Source: Exobasidium rhododendri
Lineage: Eukaryota > Basidiomycota > Exobasidiomycetes > Exobasidiales > Exobasidiaceae
Length of the DNA: 64,000 nucleotides
Assembly: GCA_026210745.1 (NCBI GenBank)
Contig: CP110631.1
Span: 1,488,001 to 1,552,000, forward strand
Direction of reading: 5' to 3'
The notes under the pieces were generated by a model. That model ran no database searches, had not been told where the DNA came from, and worked only from the letters and a program-made list of their open reading frames with translations. Of the stretch, positions 22,470 to 33,966 are shown in pieces; the stretch's first letter is position 1; each line of letters opens with the position of its first letter. The translations under genes were made by a program, and so were the position numbers.

Positions 22470-25400
22470 TTACTTTGTTCGCTTGATCAGCAAGTTGATT
22501 TCCTCAACGATCTCGGCTGGTGAGGAGAAAGAGAGAAAGGGAGATGTTGTTTGTGTGAGATGGATCGATGAACGATATGCTACCTTGGTGGCCGGTCAAA
22601 CTCACCGGCTGTCGCTGGATTCTCTGCTTCAAAGTCATACCTTTTTTGATTCCCTACCCTCGTTATGATGAGCTTGAAAGATGACAGTAGACGAGATTGA
22701 GTGCAGCTGAGGATAGCGGTGATAGGAAAGGACGATGTGCCAGACTGCGCTTGGAAGGCTTTCGTGTCGGTTGGTCTGTTACAGAAAGAACACATGACGA
22801 AAGGGGAAGGGGGGGGAGGGGAGACGAATAGAAAGGCGTGTCAGTTTTCAGAGGAGCCATACTCGCAAAGACTCCCGCCCTCTCTCTTTCTCTCTCTCCT
22901 CTTGTCAGCCTTACATAATGTGAATCCAGTCACCGTCTATGGTAAGGTTGCGCTCATGACGACCGAGGAAGGATGCCTGCTTTCGATTGACTGTGTACGT
23001 CTTGTACGTAGATGCTAGCTCTTTTGCTGCATTGTATCTTGATAGCTGTACCGGTTGTGACATACGCTTGAAGATGGACGTGTTCGGATCGGTGCTGTAG
23101 CTTGTCAAGGCAGGTGTTCCAGCTTGCTTCCCCAAGTCTTGTCTTCTTACAAGTGCCAGGTCGTAGTTACCTTGCAGACTCTCCACTGTTCGATCTAAAG
23201 GCACCACCACGTTCTTTTCCGCCACTACAAGAGCCCATTCTTCAATGTTGGCCAATTGCCGCTTTCGACAGATCGTCTCTAGAACATCTGCAAGGTACGT
23301 GTCACTTGGTACTTGCAATGTCGTCTTATACTTTACCTCTGAATTGGGAGTGATCAAGATTCTTAGGAAGAGAGAGGTGGACAGAGGCGCCAAGTCGCTT
23401 TTCTTGATGGCGGAAGAGGTAGAGATTGGGGTGCCGGCGATGTTGACCAAGGAGCCTACTGCAGGGTTGTTATTGGCTGTAGCGGTCGCCGTTCGCACGG
23501 TGGATCCACCAAGAGACGCATTTGCGTGCAGAGTGGAAGACACCTCTGTCACAGGTACGACAGACTTCTTGCTTGTTTGCGGCGTCGTATTTGCGTGCGC
23601 TGCTTTGCGTGGAACGAGGGTGGAAGCGGAGAGATGTTGTTTCACTGGCAGGGATGAGGAGAGATGCGAAATGTCAGTGTCAAGTGATATAGATGCAAGG
23701 GCAGGAAAGAACACCCTCTGCCCTTGCTAGACATGTCTGCTCACCTTGCGCAGCAGTAGCTTCACAGATTGCGAGTTCATCAGCACCGAACTTGCCTACC
23801 GTCAGTGTACGGTCGATTGCTGGGTAGTCATCGTCTACTTCACCATCCTCCACTATGCGAAGCGTCCACCCGATGGTACTCAGTCTCCAATCCAGCTCCA
23901 TTCCAGGCTCGGTAATGCTGCCTTCTTCTAGCCGCGGTTTCCAGTCTTCTTCCGTGTAGCAGTACAGACTGTACCCGATCACGCCTTCTATCGTGGCATC
24001 CTTTCGAACATTGAGTGACATGGACTTCTTCTTTGGATAGATTGCATTAGCACCGCTCCTTGTCTCTTTACTTGTCGTAGCTTCCTGATGACTGGCAAAA
24101 GGAAAGTAGACTTCGATGAGCGTGCTGGAGCCGCTAGAGACATTGCCACCTGCTACGCCCTTGTACGTGGCAGCGAATGGATTGCTTGGACCTTCGCTGT
24201 GTTTGTTCATCAAAGCGCTGACCCCTGATCGTTGTGGTCTCGTCTCGAAACGCTTTGCAACGGTCTCCGAATCAGCTTTCAAGGAAGCAAACCATTCTTG
24301 CTTTTGCTGTGCATCGTAGCCAGCAGGACGATGCGATCGCGAGCTTTGCTTTCTGGCGGTATTCGGCTTCTTCAACTCTTGCTGGTGAATCTTAATTCCA
24401 CTCTCTCTTTCGTCTTTCGGTGAAATGTTCAGGCTCTTCTCGAGGTCTCCAATCTGCCTCTCAATCTCTCCATCCCACGAAGTATGCAGACCTAGTGCTG
24501 AACGCAGAGGAGGGTTTGAAAGATTACTGCCATTGTACATTTCATCTGCTTCTCCCCTGTACTGTGCTAAATGACTTGTAGAAGAGTGAAGAGAGTCCTG
24601 TGCTCCGTCCGATAGGGTAAAATCGAGCGACTGATCTAGTAAATTAGACGAATATCCGGATGGGTGAAGACCTCCAGCATTGCTGCCGTCTTGCGCTTCT
24701 GGTGATCCCGATAAATTGGTCTTCCTGGATAGGGGAGATGAATCATTTGTCTTTGTTCGAGAGAGCGAAGACTCTCTCCTCAGTGCTGTCAGGCGATAGG
24801 AAGCAAAAGATGAAGTATTTGCAGACAGGGGAGATAAATTATTCGGGTTCGGGTTCAAATTCGCATTCATGGCATCGCCTCGCAGCCAGTTGTCAGAGAG
24901 TCCTCTCTTCCTGCTCGTCGGTGGAGAGGCCAAGGAGAACACGGTAGAAGAGCTGTCCAAGCGATCGATTGAAGGTACGTTGTGATACTGTTCTCTACTT
25001 TCGACCTCCGTTGACACCTCTTCAGTCGCTTCTTCTTGCTCCTCGTTGACTTGGACAGCCTCTTTGCCTCTTGCCTCGACGCTACTGTCTTGCAGAAAGC
25101 TTGCATCTCCTTCACTAGCACCTCTATTCCGTGATGGCACAATGGAGGACTCTACGACGGGCAAATTCACATCGGAGAGGCGGCTAGAAGTTGTTGATCC
25201 TTCGCTAGTATCATCTTGTCTTGATCCAGATTGAGCGTCTGAACGATAAATCCTCCGTGGCGGTCTAAGTGGTGGAATACTATGCTTGTGCTTTCTCAAA
25301 GGATCGTAAAGATCTACCATCGAATGCGAGATCAGCTGTGAGTCATCAAGGAAGACGCCATCATCTTCACTTGGTCTTCTTTTCCCCTTCAGCGCTTCGG

Positions 25401-26253
25401 AATATGCAGTTTGAAGAGGCTGACTGCTGCTCCGGTTCCTTAGTCCTCCGATGGGAGATGAAGAGAGTGAGTGTGGTTTTTGGTTTGGCATTTGAAAAGA
25501 CGACGATCTTTGACTCCTTCCATCAACGTCTTTCGAAAACCTAACAGCGGAAGCTTGCCTTTCTTTCCCAACATTACTCGCTGCTGCACTCTCCGATGGC
25601 TCGCGAATCATCTCTTCCGAGTCGTCTTCCTCCTCGACAAAGTCACTCTCCTTTAGAGCTCTTCCTCCTCTCCTCGGAACATCACCACTCATCGCTCTTC
25701 TACCATTTACCCTCATTCCCAGAGCTCCAGATCTACCCGGGCCGAGAATTGTGGTCGTGTACTTAAGTTTGCCAGCATTCTGACTCCTTTCTGCAGTTGG
25801 AGTAGAGGAAGATCGCTGTGAGCTCCACTTTGTAGACCTCCTCTCAGCATTCCCAGGGAAGGCTGAAAGAGAGTCTTGCTGAGGTAAAAGAAGGCTATTG
25901 AGCTTTGGAGAGTGAAGTCTGGCCAGTTCCGGCTGGTATCTAGCATCGTTCAGTCCCGCAACGACTACATGAGAGTTGGCAGGAAGAGGCGTCAAGACGC
26001 TGCTATTGCTCAGCCCACCAATGCTTGGAGAAGACGAGTGTTGAAATTCTTCGATGACTTCAACAAAAGCATTCGAGGTGCTTGCCTTAGGTGTGTTTGC
26101 GTCAATACCATCTAGCCCATGACGCTCCGATTGTGCCAGGTGAGAGATGAAAGGTAGCGTGATGACTCGAGGACCAGCGTGATCATCGATTCTTCTAAGG
26201 TAAGCGAGACGAAGCGCATGTATAGCATAGTCGGGGTCTACAAGCAAGGACAT
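22470..26253 (-). CDS. SIN1: TORC2 subunit Sin1/Avo1
   Basis: Four exons, 26253-23745, 23644-22915, 22775-22606 and 22516-22470, give 1151 residues. Sin1/Avo1 recruits substrates (AGC kinases) to TOR complex 2 at the plasma membrane. The N-terminus has the conserved MSLLVDPDYAIHALRLAYLR and GPRVI. After a long Ser-rich disordered region comes the CRIM domain (about 700-836), with DATIEGVIGYSLYCYTEED and WTLRIVEDGEVDDDYPAIDR. A Ras-binding-like region follows (about 910-990), then a PH domain that begins SFLGRHERNLTIDGDWIHI and is completed by exons 3 and 4 (FKLIITRVGNQKRYDFEAE and EIVEEINLLIKRTK). All junctions keep phase. Its start is about 350 bp from that of EIF3L on the other strand. Confidence 0.94.
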
Positions 26254-26602
26254 CGTGTCATGAGCAAGCTAGAAGCCTATCCATGCTCGGTGCGAGGTGG
26301 TTTCCTTGAATTGTGAAAGAGGAGGTGTAGGAGTATCACGGCGAAGGAGCACTATCCCAATTATCGAAGTATTGTCCATCCATTTAAAGAAGGGGGAGGA
26401 GGGGCGTCTTGGTCGCGATTGCGTTGGCTCGTGCGAGATCAGATATATGGCGGACACGTGGAAGTAGGCGTCTGCGGTGGTGAAAAGAGCGCGATCAAGA
26501 GAAGTTTTGACTCCATTGTTGGTGTCGACACTTCAAGACTATCTTCTTCTTGTGCACTTCGAGTCTTTCTTCTAGTGCAACATTGTCGTGTCCAGAGAGA
26601 GA

Positions 26603-28683
26603 ATGGAATCCAATCTTGCTGCCAATGGTAGCTATCCACAGGGTGATATCCAAAGACAGCAGCAACAGCAAGCGTACTTTAGTCAAGATATCGACGACGA
26701 CGAATTTATTGGCGACGATGGCGATGTAGACTTAGGTATTCCGGAGGATTATGCCAACGGAGGTTATATGGACGAAAGTGGTGAGCACAGAGTCACTGGT
26801 TGCAGGAGCAGATAATTTTGGTGAGATAGACAGGCTGATTGACATGGTATCATCGTGTAGCTCTCGCAGAAGCGCAAATGCAACAACAAATCGCAGCCGC
26901 TGCTGCAGCTCAACAAGCCGCGGCTCAAGCGTTGGCTGCTGTTCCCGATGCTGTACGCAAATACATCATCCTGTTTCAACAAGCAGTTGCCAATGGAAAT
27001 TTGAGCGAAATCACCACAGCATATGAGGCGAGCTGGAATCGACTTACGGAGAAGTACTATCAACGCAGTGAATGGCCAGAGGCAGAAGTTCTTGCGCCTT
27101 TAGTCGGCGACGACCAAAAGTTCCTCACCTTGTACCGAGAATTGTGGTATCGACATGTCTACTCTCGACTTTCACCTGATGGAGAAGATCGATTCCACAG
27201 CTACGACAATTACTGCGACTTCTTTAACTTTGTCTTGAACAGCGAGGGGCCAGTCGCGATGGACTTGCCGTCGCAATGGTTGTGGGACATCATTGATGAG
27301 TTCATCTACCAGTTCCAGAGCTACTCTCAGTGGAGAAACCGAGTGTCGAGCAAGAGTGAAGATGAATTGGTTTTGCTACAAGATGGCGGTGTTTGGAGCA
27401 GTTACAGCGTTCTCAATGTCTTGTACAGTCTAATCCAAAAGAGTAGGATCGTAGAACAACTGGAAGCAGCTCAACAGGGAAACGATCCAGATGAAGTTGC
27501 TGGTGATTTCGGGACTCGACCGCTATACAAGCAATTGGGGTACTTTAGTATCATTGGGCTACTGCGCGTTCACGTCTTGCTGGGTGACTATACCCTGGCT
27601 CTCAACATGCTCGACCCAATCGACTTGCACAAGAAGGCCCTGACAAGCACACCTGCGCTGAACGGTATGCCTTCGATCAATAGAGTAACTGCGTGTCACG
27701 TCACATGCTACTACTACGTCGGCTTCTCGTACCTGATGCTCAAAAGGTATCCCGATGCGATTCGATGCTTTTCGCACGTCCTCGTCTTTATCATGCGATT
27801 GAGGCAGTATCATACTCGAAGCTGGCAATACGACCAGATCAGTAAGATGGGTGATCGAATGTACGCCTTGCTTGCCATTGCGTGTGCTCTCTGTCCTACA
27901 AGATTGGATGAAAATGTTCAGACAGCTATGCGAGAGAAGAACGGAGATCAGTTCAATAAAATGAGCAAGGGAGGACAAGAAGGTCTAGCAGCATTCGAGG
28001 AATTATTCTTGTTCGCATGCCCAAAATTCATCACGGGCAACGCGCCTCCTTATCACGATCAGGAAGCACTGCAAAACTTTAAAGATTCACCCATCTTGGA
28101 TCCTGCACAACACCAAGTTCGTATCTTTTTGTCGGACGTCAAGTCACAGCTCTCCAACGCCAACATTCGATCCTTCTTGAAGCTGTACACTACACTAGGA
28201 ACGGACAAGCTGGCAAACTTCCTCGAGGTCGATGAAGAAGATCTCGTAGAAGAATTGATGGTGGCAAAAGCTAGTACTAGGAGCATCAAGTGGACCGAAG
28301 GAGGCCTGTTGGAAGGACAGGTGATCAATACAAGCGATCTGGACTTTGTGATTGACGACGACATGATCCACATTGCGGAATCAAGAGTAGGAAGAAAATT
28401 CGGAGAATGGTTCATGCGTCAAGGTGTTCGAATGAATCAAACCTTGCAACACATCAAGTCAAAGCCACTCCCCATCATGGACGAAAAGACAGCAGCCTCC
28501 ATTGCAGCAGCAGCCACCGCCACTGCCAATGCTGCAACCGCCAGTGGATCAGCTCAAGAGAAGCAAAAATCAAATGTGGGAAGAAGTGCGCAAAAGTCAG
28601 GAGGAGGAGGAGGTGGTGGCGGAGGAGGCGCTTGGGGAGGAGCAACTAATCGAGCGGGTGCTGCAGCGACTGCGACGTCGTGA
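26603..28683 (+). CDS. EIF3L: Translation initiation factor eIF3 subunit l
   Basis: Exons 26603-26780 and 26861-28683 give 666 residues. eIF3l is a PCI-domain subunit of the eIF3 complex that helps recruit mRNA to the 40S ribosome. Family blocks include VPDAVRKYIILFQQAV, PLYKQLGYFSIIGLLRVHVL and ALNMLDPIDLHKKAL; the C-terminal PCI region ends near QTLQHIKSKPLP. The first exon encodes an acidic, Gln-rich N-terminus; the second begins with an Ala/Gln run. The C-terminal tail is Ala-rich and then Gly-rich, beyond the conserved core. The subunit is absent from budding yeast but kept in most other fungi, so this fits a non-Saccharomyces species. Confidence 0.95.
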
Positions 28684-29011
28684 GACCATTTTATTTCCCC
28701 TTTCCACTCGTCTACTTCTCTATTTTTCTCTCCTTTCCCTACTGTACTTTTTGATTTTCTCACTCCGCCCACACAATCACAATGAAGAGAAGAGTATTTC
28801 ATTTGCGAATCCCAGGCCTCCTTTCTTTACTTGACATTGACTACTTACGCCTAGAGATTGCTATGAGACATTACGAAGCGAAGCAAGAAGGACGGCGAGA
28901 AAGAGGAATAGAAGAGAGGGACGCAGAGCAGACAGAAGTCGCTTCTCTTGACAGAAGTGAATCAGAGGAGGGGAAAAAATGGAAAGAGAGAAATGAAGAG
29001 AAGCACATCAT
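28684..29011. other. Intergenic, convergent 3' regions
   Basis: 328 bp between the EIF3L stop and the stop of the minus-strand membrane/coiled-coil gene. T/C-rich after EIF3L, then purine-rich. No gene is seen. Confidence 0.5.
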
Positions 29012-32000
29012 CTACTCCTGATCTTTGCCCTTGTCGTTGCTATTTAATGCTGACATCTCCGAAATTGAGTCCTGACGCCTAGACCATCGAAAGGAAGATC
29101 GCTTGATAGATTGAGGTGTTCCTCCTCCAATCGAAGAAGAGGACGCGGGAGTTGTTGATTCCGGCCCGGTCGCCCCTGCGTTCATCGAAACGGAAGGCGT
29201 TGCATCGTTACCTGCTGCCAAACCTGTTGCCGAAGAGGAGGAGGTCAACGACGACGAGGAAGGTAGGTGATGTACATTGCTACTGTTGTTATTGCTACTC
29301 CAAAATGCAAATCTACTTGGCTTCCCAACTCTTTGACGTTGAGGCAGCGAGGTCGTGGAGGAAGAAGAAGTCGTCACAGTGGACGAGGATTGTGCATCGA
29401 TCGACTTGTTCTTATGCAAGGGTAGAAACACATCGTCCAGCCAATCTGTCCTGGAATCACCGTCGTTCAGATTGCCACTACTATTACTGGTAAGCGTAGA
29501 GTGATTCAAAGCGGCTGCCTCTCTCTGTCGTTGTAATTTCGAGTCAAAGCTAGATCGTTGGTTGTCTAGGTAGAGTGGATCAAACTGAGAAGAAGAAGAA
29601 GAAGGCTTTTTGCTCTTTAGTCGAGAACCGACGGTCAGGTTGCTAGTATTCACGGCAGACAGAGGCTGGTGATTCTGTTGTTGCTGCCAAGTATCAAAAG
29701 CGCTCCATGATCTTCTTCCTTGATCTTCATCTTCTTGAGTAGCGTTCAGGTTGTTCGTCTGGAAAGCACGCTTCATACTCTCGAAGTCTTGTCTAGTGGA
29801 GAATTGGCCGACAGAATTACTCCAAGCAGCTTGCAACGCTCTGTCCTGGTCGTCATCGCCATCGTAGTCAGATCGAATGGCGGCCAGCTCATTGTTGCTG
29901 CTATTCGCCTCTGACTTCTTACCGGGCCCTCGAAAGGACTTTGCGCTTGGGTTGAGATATAGCTTGGGAAAGATGGACAACGAACGTTTCTTTCCTCCTT
30001 CCAATGGGACATCAGCTTGAGCATCAGACGACGCTTCTGCTGCTGCGAAAGTCTGACGATCGTCTCTCAATGTCCCACCGGACAGCACACTTCGATCCTT
30101 GCTTCCACTTCGACTACGTCCTCCCCACCAAGTACGAGCTGATTGTTTGGAAAAGCGATCGTTTGCCATTTCTGCAGGTGTCTCATCATCGTCTTCGAAG
30201 CTACTCGGTCGTGCCTCTTCCTCCTTTCCTGTCGAACTCCCTACAGCGCCTTCCAAGTCGGAAGTATCTGAACTGTCTAGTCCAAATCGATTCAGCGCAG
30301 CTTCTACCCTCTCCGATCGTGAGCCTGGCAAGACTCCAACATGCCTCTCATCATCGTCGGCATTATGGAACAAATTACTGGGCAACAAATCACTCGTAAA
30401 GGGAGAAATCGGCATGCTGGAGCCATCGCCAAAAAGACCGATGGGCGGCTGCACCGAAGACTGATTTGTCAAGCCCGAACGACCGTTTTGAAAGGTCGAT
30501 TGATCAAAAGAAAATGGTGAGAAGCTCGGATGAACCAGTGTATCGTGCGATGTGACAGCAATCGTAGGATCAAACTTGTCATCTACATTCCTTTCTCCTT
30601 TCCTTCCTGTCATTGTTGTCGCGGTGGGGAATTGCAACATCGGGTCCGGAGTAAACGCGGTAATGTTGTTAGAATTCTGGCCTTTCTGTGCAAGCCAATC
30701 GTCTTGATGGTGATCTGTGCTATTGGGCATCCCTAAGTCGACAAAGGACTGGTCTGGCAGCATCTCGCCTGGCCCAGACAGTAAAGGGTAGATATTGTGA
30801 AATTGCGAGTCGGAATTTGAACTGGGATAGTAGCCCCGCTGAGCAGCGACAAGAGCATTATCTCTCTCTACTGCAAGTTCTCGAGCTGCCTCCAAATTAG
30901 CTTCTTCTTCCAGCAAACGCTGCTGAAGTTTTTCCAACTTAATCTTGAGCTGCCTAATTTCTTCCTCTGCTTCGTTGCTTTCTCTTTCCCTTTCGTTAAT
31001 CTCGTTCCGCGCTGCTTCAATCTTTTGAGCTTTGCCTGTCCTACTCTCCTGAACTCTGACTTCGTGCTCTGCATCTTTCATCTTCCAGCTCTCCGTCTCT
31101 TCTTCTTTCGTCCTGATGATCGTCTCAATAGACTCTCTCAAGCTAGTGGCAGTCTTCAGGCGTTTTTCTGCCTCCCGTTTTGTTCCTTCGGCTTGTCTTT
31201 TACTTTCGTCCAAGCTTTTCATTCTGCCCTTTACGTCCAATCTGGCTGCATCCTCGTCTCGTTTCCGGGTTCGAAGTTCATCTAGTTGAGCCTGCAGTTG
31301 CTTGCGGGAGGTCTCTGAGGCAAGTCGAAGCTGGTCCAACTGCGACTGGGCTTCGACCATGGCAGCAGCATCGCCGACTGTTTCCACTGTCGTTGACGAG
31401 ATTGTCACTGGCGTCATTGCTTGTGGACCGTACTGTTCGGAGGGTGTCTTTTGTTGTTGTTGTTGTTGTAGAAATACAGGATTGTCAGTAGCAGAACTCG
31501 CAGTAATGGTCAGATTAACATCATCTGGCGGCTTGCGATCTGCTACCGAAGCTTCGCCCCCAGGTAACGCTTGCGTTGGTCGTAACTTTTGGGCCTGTTT
31601 CTTCCTTCGCCCCGAAGGCTTACCACCTTGAGATTGCAAGGCTTCCGAGATGAAGCCAGACCACTGTGGCTTTGAGCTAGCTCCTCCATTCGCTCTGTTG
31701 TTCTGCTTTCTTGAAGCTCTTTCAAGGCGAGTACCATCACTCCCCCTACTAGTGTCCTCTGCCTTCATTGCCAGCACCCCCCCACTGTTTGCAGCGCTAT
31801 CGTTGCTGGACCTTGACACTCTTTGCTTTCCAGCTCTGCTTGATTGTATCGTTCCTCCTAACCACCACTTACCAAATGCTCCCACATATCGAGTGTGCGT
31901 AGCAGAAGAATGTAGCTGATCTGAATGCGAAGCCCTATTAAGAGAAGTGGTCGGGACGGTGACAGTGCTGAACAGACCATAGTCTAACCTTTCATACCTC

Positions 32001-33116
32001 GGTGTCCTTAATGACAAGGAGATACGATTAGCAAAATTCAGGATATGCGGCGAAGCGATCTTCTCAACCTCGTTTCTCGTAGCGCCTTCAAGCTCATCGA
32101 CGTCCGACTCATTCCGAGGAGTGTGGCTGACATGATGAATTTGTCGAAGGTGCTGGTGTAGAGAGAGGTCGGTCAAGTACGATCTGAATGATGTATCGCC
32201 GGGATTCGTAGAGTATGCTTTATGATGGACGATGGGAAAGGGAAAAGAAAATCAGAAAATTCTCACAGAAGAACATGCTTGCAACACCATCCACTCACCA
32301 ACCAAGACTAGCAAGCACATCGTCGAGATGAACCAAGCAAATGTCCGGACGTCAACCGACTGGAAGAAGGAAGCAACGCGAAATAGAGCTACTCGGTGCA
32401 GTTGAGCATAACGATGGACATGACTAGATACGTTGGTCAAGATACCGACTCCGAAGGCTTGGACACTTTCCTGGTTCCCTTGCCTTGCATGCCATAGACT
32501 CAATCCACCAAAGAGAAGAGAGGAGAAAGCCATGAAAATGCTGTAGAACACGAGGGTGAGCTCACTGGGACCTTCGCCATCAGTCATGTTCTCGTCGTCG
32601 TGGGAAGTTTGGGCGGGAGAAGGTTGATTGTGGTGGTGCTGTTCTTGTTGTTGTTGCCGCCCGGGAAGAGAAGATCGACGCAATCGTGGATCTTGAGCAT
32701 TTACCTGCTGCTGATGTTGTACGGCGTGATCGACATGCCTCGAATGATTGGAGGAAGTGACGAGAGAAGGCCCGTGAGCCTTGCTGCGTCTGGATCCCGT
32801 AGCTCCAGATGCTGTGGAAGCGAGTGCGGCGCCGTCACCACTCTGAGGAAGAGAAGGCACCGTCGCCGCAACCGCCTTTGCTTCCCTTTCTGCGATTTTG
32901 TAGATTGTTCAATGAGGGCTCCTCGTCTTGGCGAAATTTCTGACGTTTTTTCCGAGACCGAACAAGACCAACAGCCGTCTTTGATCGGTCTTTGATGTAA
33001 GTCAGAAAAGCTGGCTGGACAGGAGTGGTCGCACAGAACGATGCAAATGTACCGAGAGGAAACAAGGAGGAAAGTGTAAAGGCGACGAATGCAAACCAAA
33101 CATATTCCCGCTCGAC
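29012..33116 (-). CDS. Unrecognised membrane and coiled-coil protein, 5' end unresolved
   Basis: I do not recognise this family. Exons proposed from splice phase are about 33116-32945, 32889-32267 and 32152-29012, giving at least 1300 residues. The 5' exon has no ATG in frame, so a further exon with the start is missing from my model. Hydrophobic segments, likely transmembrane, are YVWFAFVAFTLSSLFPLG in exon 1 and, in exon 2, LTLVFYSIFMAFSSLLFGG and WFISTMCLLVLVGEWMVL. A Gln/His-rich linker lies between the first and second. Exon 3 begins HLRQIHHVSHTPRNE and contains a long coiled coil (coded at about 31320-30850) followed by a Ser/Asn-rich tail. The first intron (donor GTCAGA) is the least certain; the 114-nt second one has GTGAGA and a pyrimidine-rich CACCAG acceptor. 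Possibly an ER or nuclear-envelope protein (inference). Confidence 0.55.
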
Positions 33117-33966
33117 AAAAATCGCAAGCCTCGATTTTCAATTTAATTTCCTTTTCCTTTTCTCTTAACTCTTGACGTTATACTGTAATTGATTGCTCCG
33201 TACATATTAATCGCATTCGATAATCTGGCGCGTTAGTCACAGGGATACGGCGATATTGAGGAAATTAAAGTCCAGGAAGGAATTTGATCAGTGATCCCAG
33301 CATAGGAATTCATGATTTCAGCATGTTTCGAGCGTCCCTTTCTCATCTTTGCAGATATAGATCAGAGAAGCAGAGTCGTCCTTTTCAAGGCTGCTCCAGG
33401 TTTGGGCTATACAAATTTCAGGCTTTTCCGCTCTATTGCTGCATCGCCTTTGAGCCTTCGACCTGGCCATACATAGAGTTCTCACAGCCTCGCTCTGGCG
33501 GATCAAGACGCGCCGGGACCCTGGGGTATGTTGCGAAAACCAGGGCGAATAATCACGATTATGGCATAATATTGCGCTGTTGTCCTGATAGAGGAAGCAG
33601 ATGTAAGTTCATCCGACATGATCCTCCCCCCTACTTCCACCCCTTCATGACCGCCGAAGTGGTGGCGAGATCCCTCGCAAAGTGCCAAAACAGGAAGCAC
33701 GATTTTCCACGTGCTGTCTCCTGACACGGCCGAGAAAACACGTGAATGTTAGACTCTTGGTGATCGCGACGCGCTGCGACTGTCCTTGCCTCTTCACCAC
33801 CATCACGGCTCTAGAAGATCTCAGGCTTCCGTGCTGTCTCTTTGTCCACCTATCCACAGGGCGACATCGGAGCATACCCTTTGCTTGTTTATCTTTCTGT
33901 GCCAGCTTTGCAAGTTTCCTATCGTTTTTGCAGGTCTTTAGGTCGGACACTGGGAGGAAAAGCACA
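33117..33966. other. Intergenic, divergent promoter region upstream of BDF1
   Basis: 850 bp between the membrane-protein gene and the BDF1 start. It holds two CACGTG boxes (listed separately) and probably the missing 5' exon of the minus-strand gene. A plus-strand ORF at 33284-33724 has no family resemblance. Confidence 0.45.
33708..33744. promoter_or_regulatory. Two CACGTG E-boxes 31 bp apart
   Basis: Perfect CACGTG palindromes at 33708-33713 and 33739-33744, about 225-260 bp before the BDF1 ATG. Such boxes bind bHLH factors of the Cbf1/Myc type. Binding here is inference. Confidence 0.4.

Noticed and set aside
33284-33724. Plus-strand ORF of 146 codons before BDF1
   Set aside because: No domain, odd composition, and it covers the E-box region of a probable promoter.
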